Assembly: GCF_000428905.1 (NCBI RefSeq)
Contig: NZ_AUAV01000014.1
Coordinates: 112,303-176,302, forward strand
Source: Brumicola pallidula DSM 14239 = ACAM 615
GTDB taxonomy: Bacteria; Pseudomonadota; Gammaproteobacteria; Enterobacterales; Alteromonadaceae
Reading direction: 5' to 3'
Length of the DNA: 64,000 nucleotides
Position 1 is the first letter of the stretch; each line of letters opens with the position of its first letter. Below, in pieces: positions 28,124 to 37,224 of this stretch. Below the pieces are notes generated by a model. That model was not told the DNA's origin and did not search any database. It saw nothing but the letters and a program-made list of their open reading frames with translations. The position numbers and the translations under genes are program-made.

Positions 28124-28909
28124 ATGCAACAAACAGTAAGCGAAAAAAATTATGCACTTATTATCGGTGCAAATGGCGGGATCGGCAGAGAAGTGGTTAA
28201 TCAGTTAAGTGCCCAGCAACAATTTGATGTGATTTTTACGCTGTCTCGTAGCGAAGCGGCTTACACCCTCGATAGTACAACAACTGCAACGCAGGTTATC
28301 CACAAAGTCATGGATACAGCAAATGAAGTTGCTGTAAAAAGCTTCGTCAGTGAGTTAAAAGAACAGGGGATTAAACTCAGCCTAGTTATATGCACCACCG
28401 GGATTTTGCATCAACAGTCAATCTCAGCAGGTACTGACGATGTTGTGACATTAAAACCAGAAAAACGCTTGGAGGATATCCATGAAAGACAACTCATAGA
28501 ATACTTTCGTGTTAACAGTATTTTGCCTGCAATTTGGCTACAAAACTTAGCCAATGTTGTTGATAAACAAGGAGCAAAAATTGTCTTCTTTAGTGCGCGG
28601 GTTGGCAGTATTAGTGAAAACGCGTTAGGTGGTTGGTATGGATATAGAGCATCTAAGGCCGCGCTAAATATGCTAGTGAAAACGGCTGCTGTTGAATATA
28701 AACGTCGAGCTCCCAACACGAGTTTACTTTGCTATCATCCGGGAACTGTGGATACTGGCTTGTCTAAACCGTTCCAAGCAAATGTAAAACCTGGTAAATT
28801 ATTTACCCCCGAGTTCACAGTTAGTCAACTTTTGACCATATGCAAAAATCTACATTCAGAAGAAAGCCCATTTTATTTAGACTGGAAGGGTGAAACTATC
28901 CCCTGGTAA
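28124..28909 (+). CDS. SDR family NAD(P)-dependent oxidoreductase
   Basis: A classical short-chain dehydrogenase of 261 aa. GANGGIGREV is the cofactor glycine loop, the FFSARVGSIS segment supplies the catalytic Ser and WYGYRASKAALNM holds the YxxxK pair. It resembles the CsgA-like C-factor SDRs. The substrate is unknown. AAGGA ribosome site; a clear terminator follows 29 nt after the stop, so it may end a two-gene unit with the DCC gene. Confidence 0.88.
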   Translation: MQQTVSEKNYALIIGANGGIGREVVNQLSAQQQFDVIFTLSRSEAAYTLDSTTTATQVIHKVMDTANEVAVKSFVSELKEQGIKLSLVICTTGILHQQSISAGTDDVVTLKPEKRLEDIHERQLIEYFRVNSILPAIWLQNLANVVDKQGAKIVFFSARVGSISENALGGWYGYRASKAALNMLVKTAAVEYKRRAPNTSLLCYHPGTVDTGLSKPFQANVKPGKLFTPEFTVSQLLTICKNLHSEESPFYLDWKGETIPW

Positions 28910-28938
28910 TTGATTGCATGGAACCTGACGTATTTACA

Positions 28939-28965
28939 ATAGCCGGTTTTAACCGGCTATTTTTA
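28939..28965 (+). terminator. Intrinsic terminator after the SDR gene
   Basis: atagccggtt (28939-28948) pairs with aaccggctat (28951-28960) in a perfect 10-bp stem, followed by T at 28960-28964. Confidence 0.88.
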
Positions 28966-29050
28966 TTGCGTTAAGCTCAAGACTTTTTGTAAATAGACTG
29001 TTAATATCTGCCGCTAAACATCATAAAAACAAAAATAAAAAGAAGGATTA

Positions 29051-30484
29051 ATGATGAGTGGTTCAAGAGAGCAATTTGGCTCAAAACTCGGTTTTATTCT
29101 TGCTGCGGCAGGTTCTGCGGTTGGTATTGGTAACCTTGTTGGTTTTCCCGTTGGTGCTGCTAAAAACGGCGGTGGTGCTTTTCTGTTAATGTATGCCATC
29201 TTCGTGGTTTTCATCTGTCTCCCTGTTATGCTTGCCGAAATGTCGGTTGGTAGAAATAGTCAAAAAGATCCATTAGGAGCTTATTCCTCACTGTCCAACC
29301 GCTCAGGTGGATGGCGCATAGCCGGCTGGTTGTCGGTAATTACGCCTTTCATGATTGCGGTTTTCTACCTGGTGATTACCGTATGGATATTCGGTTACTT
29401 GCTGCAATCAATGATCGGAAACCTAGACGAGTTAGCTAATGCGGACACCTTTGGCGCATTCATTAGCGGCAACAGTATCTTTGTTTATATGATTGGCGTG
29501 CTGCTGGTGGTTTATCTCATCTTGCAAGGAGGGGTTAAACAGGGTATCGAAAAAGCGGCTAAAATCCTCATGCCTGCACTCTTTTTTATGTTGATAGTAC
29601 TGGTTATTTTTGTTCTAACGCGCGACAACGCGATGGCAGGTGTTGAATTCTACTTGATACCTGATTTCTCTAAAATTGATGCTTCAGTTGTTAATGGTGC
29701 GCTGTCTCAAGCTTTTTTCTCGCTGTCTTTAGGAATGGGGATTATGATTACCTATGGAAGTTATATCGACAGCAAAGCTGATGTACCGACGTCTGCGAAG
29801 TTAGTTGCATTGACTGACACGGCCGTCGCTTTTACTGCTGGATTAATGATATTGCCAGCAATCTTCTCGTTTAACCCAGAGATTAATCCGGAAGATCTAA
29901 GTGAGTCTTCGGTAAGCATGATCTTCTCATATTTACCGCAAATATTTTTAGAATTACAAACCAGTATTGGTTATGTAGGAGCAAGCGCGGTTGCTAGTAT
30001 TTTCTTTTTGTTAGTATTTTTTGCTGCAATTACCTCATTGGTTTCTATTTTTGAAGTTCCCGTCGCATCGCTAATGAGTGAGCAGGGTTTTGCAAGAAAA
30101 CCATCGCTCCTTATTTGTGGTTCGTTGTTGATCATATTTTCAGTAATGTGTGCTCTGTCGTTTGGCCATTCTGAGTTTTTTACCAACTTCATTACCTATG
30201 CAGGTAATGATAACTCGTTTTTCACGGTAGTTTACGACGTGTTCTACGACACCATCTTGCCCTTAAATGGGTTCTTGATCTGTATTTTTGTTATGTACCG
30301 TTGGAAAAAGCATAACTTTAATGCAGAGTTGGACAAAGGTGCACCTAAGTTCAAAAAGAGCTTATTTGAGCGCTATGTAAATCTCTCGGTAGGCACTTTC
30401 ATTCCGGTCATCCTATTGGTTATTTTTGTTAATACGGTGGCAGTAAAATACTTTGGCGTGTCCTTGCTGACTGAGCTTTTTTAA
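29051..30484 (+). CDS. Neurotransmitter:sodium symporter family transporter
   Basis: A Na+-coupled amino-acid-type transporter of the NSS (LeuT-like) family, 477 aa with about 11-12 helices. The N-terminal helix 1 motif GSAVGIGNLVGFPVGAAKNGGGAFL contains the unwound substrate/Na+ site, where LeuT has GNIWRFP. The substrate is not predictable, probably an amino acid. Na+ extruded by the Na+-NQR encoded upstream could drive it. Adjacent ATG codons at 29051 and 29054 are both possible after AGAAGGA. Confidence 0.92.
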   Translation: MMSGSREQFGSKLGFILAAAGSAVGIGNLVGFPVGAAKNGGGAFLLMYAIFVVFICLPVMLAEMSVGRNSQKDPLGAYSSLSNRSGGWRIAGWLSVITPFMIAVFYLVITVWIFGYLLQSMIGNLDELANADTFGAFISGNSIFVYMIGVLLVVYLILQGGVKQGIEKAAKILMPALFFMLIVLVIFVLTRDNAMAGVEFYLIPDFSKIDASVVNGALSQAFFSLSLGMGIMITYGSYIDSKADVPTSAKLVALTDTAVAFTAGLMILPAIFSFNPEINPEDLSESSVSMIFSYLPQIFLELQTSIGYVGASAVASIFFLLVFFAAITSLVSIFEVPVASLMSEQGFARKPSLLICGSLLIIFSVMCALSFGHSEFFTNFITYAGNDNSFFTVVYDVFYDTILPLNGFLICIFVMYRWKKHNFNAELDKGAPKFKKSLFERYVNLSVGTFIPVILLVIFVNTVAVKYFGVSLLTELF

Positions 30485-30534
30485 TCTAAAGCGCTGTTTT
30501 TAATATGCATATAGTGGAGTAAAAAAGTGTCAGA

Positions 30535-30572
30535 AAAACCTGAACAATAGCACTTAATGTTCAGGTTTTTTT
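30535..30572. terminator. Terminator after the NSS transporter
   Basis: aaacctgaaca (to 30546) pairs with tgttcaggttt (from 30558) in a 10- to 11-bp stem with an 11-nt loop, flanked by A-run and T7. It is bidirectional, though nothing converges closely. From here to 30780 (about 210 nt) I see no gene. Confidence 0.88.
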
Positions 30573-30780
30573 ATGTGCGAAGGCATTTAAAGAGCCACTG
30601 CTACTTGCGGGTAAGCGCAAACGGCGCAATTGTATTAAAGTATGAAACTACACGTATTGAGCATGCAGCTGAATTCGTAGCCTCACATTAGTACACGGAT
30701 CTAGTTTTTCGGAGACGCATTAACGCTGTGCTCTGCATTTTCCTGATGGCGTATCTATGCAGCTATAGGGAACTAAAGTG

Positions 30781-31509
30781 TTATTTTTTTTCTTTTATTT
30801 CTGGGCGCTTATACCATAAATCGCAAAATCGTTTACTGCGCACCAGCCATGGACAAAATATCATTGGAAGGACCTGCCAAAATAATTGCCACGGACTAAA
30901 CCATTCCATTTTTCTGGCTGATGTTTGTATTGGTATCGACACTATTATAAATTTCTGATGGCGCTTGCGGGCTAACTTTTTAAGTTTTCGACCAAACCAG
31001 ATTTCTTCACTAGCATAAATTTTTTCGTTAAAGCCGCCAACTTCTATGAAGTCTTTTTTATGGCAAAAAATATAAGCTCCGCAAGCGACTTTCATTTTTC
31101 TGGTAAATACATTCCACCATTTGCTTAACTTTTTAGTTTGCAAGTCAGAGTTAATAAATTCTACAAGTGCTCCACCTGCGCAAACATCCCCAGAAGCCAT
31201 TAAGTCCAAACTCTTTTCAATCAGTTCGCGACTTATAATCGTGTCTGCATCTGTAAAAATAAGGTATTTACCTTTTGCTGCTATTGCAGCAACATTGCGG
31301 CTTCTTGAAATTTGCTGAAAAGATTCAAAAACCACCTTAGCCCCATATTCACAAGCAATTTCTGCAGTTCGGTCGGTAGAATTATTGTTCGTAACAACAA
31401 CCTCACCAGAGTAACGACCAATACCTGCCATTGCTTTATTAATTGCTTCCAAAGTTTTAGGCAATAGTTCTTCTTCATTGTAAGCAGGAATAATGATGGA
31501 ATAGTGCAT
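30781..31509 (-). CDS. Family 2 glycosyltransferase
   Basis: A GT-A fold glycosyltransferase, 242 aa from ATG 31509. MHYSIIIPAYNEEELLPKTL is the classical GT2 start, VVVTNNNSTDRTAEIA the nucleotide-binding region and YLIFTDADT the DxD-like metal motif. A C-terminal hydrophobic amphipathic stretch (WFSPWQLFWQVLPMIFCPWL) may bind membrane. A longer frame to 31632 starts before this conserved beginning and is rejected. Sugar and acceptor are unknown; it stands alone, not in a polysaccharide cluster. Confidence 0.85.
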   Translation of the reverse strand: MHYSIIIPAYNEEELLPKTLEAINKAMAGIGRYSGEVVVTNNNSTDRTAEIACEYGAKVVFESFQQISRSRNVAAIAAKGKYLIFTDADTIISRELIEKSLDLMASGDVCAGGALVEFINSDLQTKKLSKWWNVFTRKMKVACGAYIFCHKKDFIEVGGFNEKIYASEEIWFGRKLKKLARKRHQKFIIVSIPIQTSARKMEWFSPWQLFWQVLPMIFCPWLVRSKRFCDLWYKRPEIKEKK

Positions 31510-31667
31510 AAATTGATAAACCTTTTTGAATAGATCGTTGTGTATATAAAAGCCATGGCTCAGAAAAAGACCGATGTCGTGTGGAAAAAAATCAGCGACA
31601 GATCTATTCTCGTTATTTTGAAGGAACACCAACTCTTAATATGGCTGATCTCCAGGGATTTGGACAA

Positions 31668-33083
31668 TCACCTTATTAGATTTTTAAAAACCATTGAACT
31701 CAATTTGGCAATTGCTTTTTCTCTATTTCCTAAAGTTGGATGGTTAAAACTTAAACGCATAAAGTGAGTGAAGTTTGGTGCAAGACTAAATAGGGCCCCT
31801 GGCGCTATTATAATGTTTTGAGTGGCCGCAGCATTGTATAAATCACCCGTATTTATCGCTGAATCAAGTTCCAACCAAACAGTTAGCCCGCCATTAGGTA
31901 TAGTGAATTTAAGTTCACCTTTCCAATATTTGTTAAGTGCTTGCACAAGTTGATCTCTTTGCACTAACAAGGTGCCTCTTTTATAAGCAAGGTGCCTTTT
32001 GTAGTCTCCATCTTGCATGAACCTAGCAAGCGCCGCTTGCATTGCCTGACTGCAAGCGAGGTTACTCACCAACTTCAATTTTTTAATTTTTGATTGCCAT
32101 CGGGCTCCCATTACCCATCCAATTCTTAAATCTCTAGACAGCGTTTTCGAAAAAGAACTGCATAAAATTACTCGTTCCTCGGTATCAAATGCTTTTATGG
32201 GTTTCGGTCGCGAAGTAAAGCCTAGGTCACCATAAATATCATCTTCTATAATGGCAAAGTCATTTTTATTAGCTAATTGGATAAGTGCCTTCTTATTGTC
32301 CTCGCTCATGCAAGAGCCAGAGGGAGTAGCAAACGCAGGACTTACAACACAGGCTGTGATTTTATATTTGTCCAATGTTTCCCGTAATACATTAATATCA
32401 ACTCCAGAAACACTATGGCTTGGCAATTCAATTGCGTTTAATCCCAATTCCTCAAGCAGTTGAACAACGCCATAGAACCCCGGACTTTCTATCACCACAT
32501 TGTTTCCTTTAACGCATGTTGCTGTCAGCCCTAAAAACAATGCGTGCTGACATCCTGACGTTATACACACGTCAGTGCTTGAGATACTGACACCGGCACT
32601 AGAGTAATGTTCTCTTAACTCTTCTCGCAGTGCATATAAACCTAATGGTTCGTCGTAATACATTGCTCTTTGAGTCGCTTGTGTACGAATGGCTTTATTA
32701 ATATTGCGATGTAATTTGCACATTAGAGCATGAGGTGGTGGAAGCACATCGTTAGGCATAATATCAAAGGCAGACCCCCTCAGCATAATGTCTTGAAAAA
32801 GTTCAGGAACCAATACTCTTGAAGGTTCGATATTATGAAATGAAGGCGCAGTGGGTTGCTCTCGATGAACCTGATGTTTTACGAAAAAACCACTTTTAGG
32901 CCTAGCCTCAATTTTATCTCTTGATTCAAGTAAATGTAATGCGCGTATCACGGTATTTTTTGAGACCGCGAAATGTTCACTTAAGCGAGTAATCGATAAT
33001 AATTTGTGTCCAGGTTGTAATATACCCGTCATGATATCGTTTTCTATGTATTGAACTAAATCGCCGTATTTTGTCTGCTTCAC
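31668..33083 (-). CDS. MocR-type GntR/aminotransferase transcriptional regulator
   Basis: A 471-aa fusion: N-terminal GntR winged helix (residues ~5-75, with LSITRLSEHFAVSKNTVIRALHLL) joined to a fold-type I aminotransferase-like domain. The PLP lysine is in LCSSFSKTLSRDLRIGW; SPGFYGV and CVVSPAFATPSG are further PLP-domain motifs. MocR proteins sense PLP or an amino acid and usually control a divergent gene. Here it is divergent from ccoG, with repeated ctatacc elements between. Start is GTG 33083 after GGGAG. Confidence 0.9.
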   Translation of the reverse strand: MKQTKYGDLVQYIENDIMTGILQPGHKLLSITRLSEHFAVSKNTVIRALHLLESRDKIEARPKSGFFVKHQVHREQPTAPSFHNIEPSRVLVPELFQDIMLRGSAFDIMPNDVLPPPHALMCKLHRNINKAIRTQATQRAMYYDEPLGLYALREELREHYSSAGVSISSTDVCITSGCQHALFLGLTATCVKGNNVVIESPGFYGVVQLLEELGLNAIELPSHSVSGVDINVLRETLDKYKITACVVSPAFATPSGSCMSEDNKKALIQLANKNDFAIIEDDIYGDLGFTSRPKPIKAFDTEERVILCSSFSKTLSRDLRIGWVMGARWQSKIKKLKLVSNLACSQAMQAALARFMQDGDYKRHLAYKRGTLLVQRDQLVQALNKYWKGELKFTIPNGGLTVWLELDSAINTGDLYNAAATQNIIIAPGALFSLAPNFTHFMRLSFNHPTLGNREKAIAKLSSMVFKNLIR

Positions 33084-33100
33084 CTAAGCTCCCTCGATTT

Positions 33101-33159
33101 CTATACCCATAATAATATTACAAACTATACCTGTAACCATAATTTTTTGTATCTATAAT
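33101..33159. promoter_or_regulatory. ccoG promoter with direct repeats, candidate MocR operator
   Basis: ctatacc occurs at 33101-33107 and again at 33125-33131, 24 bp apart, each followed by a (c/a)ccataat element (33106-33113 and 33136-33143). A perfect -10 TATAAT is at 33154-33159 with a poor -35 (CTGTAA, 33131-33136) 17 bp upstream. Direct repeats over a weak -35 are the usual arrangement for MocR-type regulators. Binding is inferred. Confidence 0.55.
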
Positions 33160-33199
33160 TTATAGAGTAAAAATATATCTGAGGAGTCATAAAAAGAAC

Positions 33200-34612
33200 A
33201 TGAAAAAGCAAGACAGTATTCCCATCGTCAACATTCATGAAGCAGATACTAAATCAGCATCCTCAAGCGTAAATAATAAGATATATATTAGAGCGGTTAA
33301 AGGTGTAATTGAACGTTGTCGCCGGTATGTTGGAATATTATTTCTCAGTCTGTTTTTACTAATACCGTGGCTCACCTATAACGACCAACAGGCAGTCTTA
33401 CTTGATTTTGTAGAGCAGCGTTTCCATCTTTTCAATTTATCACTATGGCCACAAGATCTAACAATCTTTGCATGGCTGTTCATTATTGCTGCTTTCGCAC
33501 TATTTTTTATTACTGTCATTTTCGGCCGAGTTTGGTGCGGGTTTATGTGCCCACAAACCGTATTTACGTTTCTATTCGTGTGGGTTGAAGAGTTCGTAGA
33601 GGGATCTAGACATAAACGTATTCATCTAGACAAGCAGAACGCTAGCATTGCCAAGTTAAGCAAAAAAACAAGTAAACACTTTTTGTGGTTGTGCATTGCG
33701 CTCGTTACTTCATTGACATTTGTTGGCTACTTTATGTCTATATGGGAGCTTTTTAATGACTTTTTCACGTTTAACCTCTCCTTTTGGCCGCTATTTTACG
33801 TTGTGCTTTTTATGTTCTGCACTTATGCAAACGCGGGATGGATGCGTGAAATAATGTGCACGCACATTTGCCCTTATGCTCGGTTTCAGTCGGCTATGTT
33901 TGATAAAGACACTTACACCGTAACTTATGACAAAGCGCGAGGTGAAGGCCGAGGACCCCGATCAAAAAAGCTAAGTCAAACAGAGTATAATGACAAAGGA
34001 CTTGGCGACTGCATTGATTGTAATTTGTGCGTACAAGTTTGCCCAACAGGTATCGATATTCGAAATGGTCTGCAATATGAATGTATAAATTGCGGAGCAT
34101 GTGTAGATGCCTGCAACGATGTAATGTCTAAAATGAATTACCCTGTTGGCTTGATCTCCTTCACCTCAGAAAGCACATTGAATGGCACACCACCGTCTAT
34201 TATCAGGCCTAACGTGATTGCATATTTTGTTGTGCTAATTATTATGTCAGGTGCACTTGTTTTTGATGTTTTTGCGAGGAAGACACTAGACGTAGGCATT
34301 ATTCGCGATCGAAATACATTATATAATGAAACGTTTTCAGGTGAGATCCTCAATGTTTATAACGTAGTGGTGCGAAATAAAGGACAAACTATACAGCGCT
34401 ATAAAATAAGTTTGGACGGTTTGCCGCATGGTTACATTATTGGCGATACCAATGTAACAGTGAACGCAAGCCTGCAATTAAGACAACCCATTACCGTTGC
34501 GATAGATCCCAAATATTTAGCTGAGGATGTCACAGACTTTAACATTGTGATTAGTAATCAGCATGGTGATGTGGCGAAGCAGAAAACCAATTTTATCTAT
34601 ACTGATCTGTAA
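33200..34612 (+). CDS. ccoG: CcoG/RdxA/FixG-type membrane iron-sulfur protein
   Basis: CcoG is a cupric reductase-like assembly factor for the CuB centre of cbb3 cytochrome oxidase. The 470-aa protein has several membrane helices (~45-65, 95-115, 155-180, 195-215, 335-355) with GxxxPQT motif VWCGFMCPQTVF, two 4Fe-4S motifs CIDCNLCVQVCP and CINCGACVDAC around residues 270-310, and a C-terminal periplasmic Ig-like domain (~370-470). The ccoNOPQ genes it normally serves are not in this window; instead it is divergent from a MocR regulator. Confidence 0.9.
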   Translation: MKKQDSIPIVNIHEADTKSASSSVNNKIYIRAVKGVIERCRRYVGILFLSLFLLIPWLTYNDQQAVLLDFVEQRFHLFNLSLWPQDLTIFAWLFIIAAFALFFITVIFGRVWCGFMCPQTVFTFLFVWVEEFVEGSRHKRIHLDKQNASIAKLSKKTSKHFLWLCIALVTSLTFVGYFMSIWELFNDFFTFNLSFWPLFYVVLFMFCTYANAGWMREIMCTHICPYARFQSAMFDKDTYTVTYDKARGEGRGPRSKKLSQTEYNDKGLGDCIDCNLCVQVCPTGIDIRNGLQYECINCGACVDACNDVMSKMNYPVGLISFTSESTLNGTPPSIIRPNVIAYFVVLIIMSGALVFDVFARKTLDVGIIRDRNTLYNETFSGEILNVYNVVVRNKGQTIQRYKISLDGLPHGYIIGDTNVTVNASLQLRQPITVAIDPKYLAEDVTDFNIVISNQHGDVAKQKTNFIYTDL

Positions 34613-34650
34613 ATTTATGATGGCCAATTAATGACTTTCGAACACTTTTT

Positions 34651-34686
34651 ATAAAAACCATAAAAACCATAAAAACCATAAAATCC
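34651..34686 (+). repeat. Four 9-bp tandem repeats
   Basis: Three perfect copies of ataaaaacc (34651-34677) are followed by a fourth, ataaaatcc (34678-34686), in the convergent gap between ccoG and the NAD(P)-binding gene. No coding meaning is apparent. Confidence 0.85.
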
Positions 34687-34791
34687 GTTCGCTTCGCTAG
34701 TTATGAATTTCAGAAAAGTAAGCACATGCCTAATCTATGCAAAAGGCACTGATTTTGTTGGGAGTTGGCTGATTAAAGCCCACCTCCGTGA

Positions 34792-35751
34792 TTATTCGAG
34801 CATGTTATAAGGGCTTGGATAATGCAATTTTAACTGTAGTTGGCTTATTGTTTGTTCAGCATCAATCCATTTTCCATTGACGAACTCTCTTGTATCAGGC
34901 GTAAATTGAGGATTGCGAATGCCTTTTTGTTGCGCGCACCATGTATAGTATTCTTCTCTCGTTGGGTGTTCTAAACTACATAAATTGGCTGCATAAAAAT
35001 TGCTTTCAAGTTGACCATTTGTCGTTTCCAATGAATGACTATTATGTTTCCTTTGTTCTGCATCTTGCAATATGGCACAAATCACCTGAATGACATCTTG
35101 CTGGTGGATTAGGTTAACCGGATTGCTACCCAATGCAATATTCGATTTCTGCGATAAAGTGGTAATAGGATGTCTGTCTTTTCCAACTAAGCCTGCAAGA
35201 CGAAGCACAGAACAACTAAAGCCAATGGCACTCGTCGACTCAGTATCCTGGGGGGTGACTAAACACGCCTTAATAGCATCGCCCTGAGGTTTAGTGGCAG
35301 ATGCTATCGCTATGTCCTTTAGATATAATTCTAGTTCAACATGAGCATTCCCTGAGGGTGTATTAGGAACTAACGCTGAATCATTGTTAATTCGCCCCTC
35401 TAGTGCACCAAATACTGATGTCGTGCTAATAAAACAGATATGTTGTGCATGGTGCAGAAGCACATAATCGAATAGCGATTTCATGCGCTCAATAAACAAG
35501 GTAGGTTCAAAATCTTTGCGACCCGGTGGGATATTAATTATCACATTAGCGTCTTGAAAAATATCGCAAGGAATTGCTGTTATGTCGTTTTTATATAGGT
35601 CAAATAAGAGAGTTTGAATACCTTTACTGGCCAGGAATTTAGCTTTTTCTGAATTACGTGTGGTTCCGCAGACCGCCAGACCTGCACTCAAAAAATGCAT
35701 TGCTAGCGGACTGCCTAACCAGCCCAGTCCAATGATAATATGTTTACGCAT
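34792..35751 (-). CDS. NAD(P)-dependent epimerase/oxidoreductase (YeeZ-like)
   Basis: A 319-aa Rossmann-fold protein. HIIIGLGWLGSPLA is the N-terminal dinucleotide loop (GxGxxG), FISTTSVFG contains the Ser of the extended SDR site, and VNLIHQQDV is the NLIHVDD-type motif of the YeeZ group. The usual YxxxK is not obvious, as in other YeeZ-like proteins. Substrate unknown. Its start overlaps the yggN stop by 8 nt, so it is translated from the same message. Confidence 0.8.
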   Translation of the reverse strand: MRKHIIIGLGWLGSPLAMHFLSAGLAVCGTTRNSEKAKFLASKGIQTLLFDLYKNDITAIPCDIFQDANVIINIPPGRKDFEPTLFIERMKSLFDYVLLHHAQHICFISTTSVFGALEGRINNDSALVPNTPSGNAHVELELYLKDIAIASATKPQGDAIKACLVTPQDTESTSAIGFSCSVLRLAGLVGKDRHPITTLSQKSNIALGSNPVNLIHQQDVIQVICAILQDAEQRKHNSHSLETTNGQLESNFYAANLCSLEHPTREEYYTWCAQQKGIRNPQFTPDTREFVNGKWIDAEQTISQLQLKLHYPSPYNMLE

Positions 35752-36535
35752 TCTTATTTTTAGTCACAATATCGACGTTGCCAAGGCCTTTAATTGTTTG
35801 CACTTTGCTTTCAGAATCATCAATCGTCGTTAGCATCTCACACAGTTTTTTCGCTTCTTGTTCAATGTTTTTAGTTTGGCTCTCGACTTTGGTTTCAATG
35901 TCTTTGCTCATTTTTTTCATACGTTGTTCAAATGATGCCATTGAGCCTTCGCCATTTAGCATACTTGTACCCATTTGAACCAAAAATTCACCCATTGCAT
36001 TTTCCATCACATCGGAGACTATCAGATCAACTTCATTTTCGAAGTTTGGTCCAATACCTAACTCATTTTCCAGTTTTGCCGAGTCGAACGTGAGTGAATT
36101 AGGATTTTGATAAACATGATCTTTCAATTTTCCATATAAATCGTCCAGCTTGATTTCCAGTTGCGATGCAACTTTACTTTCAGCTCCTAAAAATTCTCGT
36201 AAAACTTCGCTAACTGCATAGTTTGCAATTTTCATACCCTCAGCGGCTACCGTCATTGCTTGCGGAATGCTTTGTTCAACGCTGTCGTAGTAGTGTTTAA
36301 TCCAGGTTGTTTCTTCTGGTGAAAGTAGTAATTTTTCAGCATTCAAATAGACCAAGTAACTATCAGTGATTTTTACTTCATCATCTGCTTTTGTTTTAAC
36401 CGTTAGTGTCTTTTCTGCAAAGCGTATCTCACCATTTAAATTAATATCGCATTGGTTTGAACGATATTGACTAGCGCCAACATTGAAGGCTGTTAAAGCA
36501 CAAAGACTGATTGTAGTCGCCATTACTTTTTTCAT
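35744..36535 (-). CDS. yggN: YggN-family periplasmic protein (DUF2884)
   Basis: A 263-aa exported protein with a signal peptide (1-~22, FNVGAS) followed by SNQCDINLNGEI, the conserved N-terminal region of DUF2884/YggN. The body is alpha-helical and charged, with a coiled-coil-like segment (~205-240). Function is unknown. It is co-transcribed with the downstream YeeZ-like gene, which it overlaps by 8 nt. Confidence 0.85.
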   Translation of the reverse strand: MKKVMATTISLCALTAFNVGASQYRSNQCDINLNGEIRFAEKTLTVKTKADDEVKITDSYLVYLNAEKLLLSPEETTWIKHYYDSVEQSIPQAMTVAAEGMKIANYAVSEVLREFLGAESKVASQLEIKLDDLYGKLKDHVYQNPNSLTFDSAKLENELGIGPNFENEVDLIVSDVMENAMGEFLVQMGTSMLNGEGSMASFEQRMKKMSKDIETKVESQTKNIEQEAKKLCEMLTTIDDSESKVQTIKGLGNVDIVTKNKNA

Positions 36536-36666
36536 TTCGGGTAATCCTTTTGGTGAAGCTATAGTTTAGTCGCTGTTTATAAATATCGCTATTAAAAGCT
36601 GACAGGTCACTCTGTAATTAGCATTCTTTATTATAGGTATGCGTATTTTTATTCATAAGCTCTTCA

Positions 36667-36701
36667 TAATCGTTTTCTTCAATCTAATTCGAAAACGATT
36701 A
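36667..36701. promoter_or_regulatory. 11-bp perfect dyad in the yggN / small-protein divergent region
   Basis: taatcgttttc (36667-36677) and gaaaacgatta (36691-36701) are exact reverse complements with a 13-nt spacer, in the 416-nt gap between divergent yggN and the 63-aa protein. No U-run follows. It may be an operator for either gene. Outside this dyad and the FNR-type promoter at 36850, the gap is featureless AT-rich sequence. Confidence 0.45.
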
Positions 36702-36849
36702 ACGTGTTTTGAGTTTATATGAGTGCGAAATGCAAAGATTGTTCCCAGTTTAAAATTAATATAAAAGTCAATTGCTTATGTTTTTTTAAATTCTAAAGTA
36801 AGACATGAATTACTATTTAAATTAGTTTTTTACCTAATAGTTAGTGATA

Positions 36850-36890
36850 TTGACCAAGATCAACTTTAGTACAAAACCAGTGTGTAGGAT
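36850..36890 (+). promoter_or_regulatory. FNR-type box and -10 of the 63-aa membrane protein gene
   Basis: TTGACCAAGATCAA (36850-36863) matches the FNR/EtrA consensus TTGAT-N4-ATCAA at 9 of 10 positions. A -10-like TAGGAT lies at 36885-36890, predicting a start near 36897. The box centre (36856.5) is then about 41 bp upstream, the spacing of a class II FNR-activated promoter. There is no recognisable -35, as expected if FNR replaces it. Regulation is inferred. Confidence 0.6.
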
Positions 36891-36951
36891 GTGACATTTT
36901 TGCAGATTAGTGCATAATATACGCGTTTTCGGCTTTCAAATTAGGAATTTT

Positions 36952-37143
36952 ATGAACGATATACTTAGCGGCTTTTTATTTGGTGCAACTGCAGTAGCGC
37001 TAGTTTTAGGATTATCCTGTATCGTTATGGCGTTCTTGACTGGTAAAACAGGTGCAGAAGGACTTCGTGAGAAAATTGAATATGGATTCATGGGTTTGTC
37101 AGGCTTGGCGATAACACTATTGTTAGCTTACGCAGCGGCTTGA
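36952..37143 (+). CDS. Small two-helix membrane protein, unknown
   Basis: A 63-aa protein from ATG 36952, preceded by a TAGGA ribosome site; a longer frame from 36910 has no site. Two hydrophobic helices (about 8-28 and 44-62) are joined by a charged loop GKTGAEGLREKIEYG. I do not recognise the family. The FNR-like promoter suggests expression under oxygen limitation, perhaps with a respiratory complex, but no partner gene is adjacent. Confidence 0.7.
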   Translation: MNDILSGFLFGATAVALVLGLSCIVMAFLTGKTGAEGLREKIEYGFMGLSGLAITLLLAYAAA

Positions 37144-37224
37144 TATGAACTGCGGTTGAGAAGTCCGGCTTTCACACTCGCTGTAATTGTGGGCAAAAGA
37201 CGAATTAAAAGAGTGATACAAAAA

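Noticed and set aside
30728..30958. 76-codon plus-strand frame over the glycosyltransferase tail
   Set aside because: It overlaps the clearly coding minus-strand GT2 gene and shows no domain or ribosome site.
31540..31767. 75-codon plus-strand frame between GT2 and MocR genes
   Set aside because: It runs into the 3' end of the MocR regulator on the other strand and is Leu/Ile/Lys-rich without any motif.
34651..34686. 9-bp tandem repeats as a CRISPR or origin iteron array
   Set aside because: Units are directly abutting, only four, A-rich and without spacers or nearby rep/cas genes.
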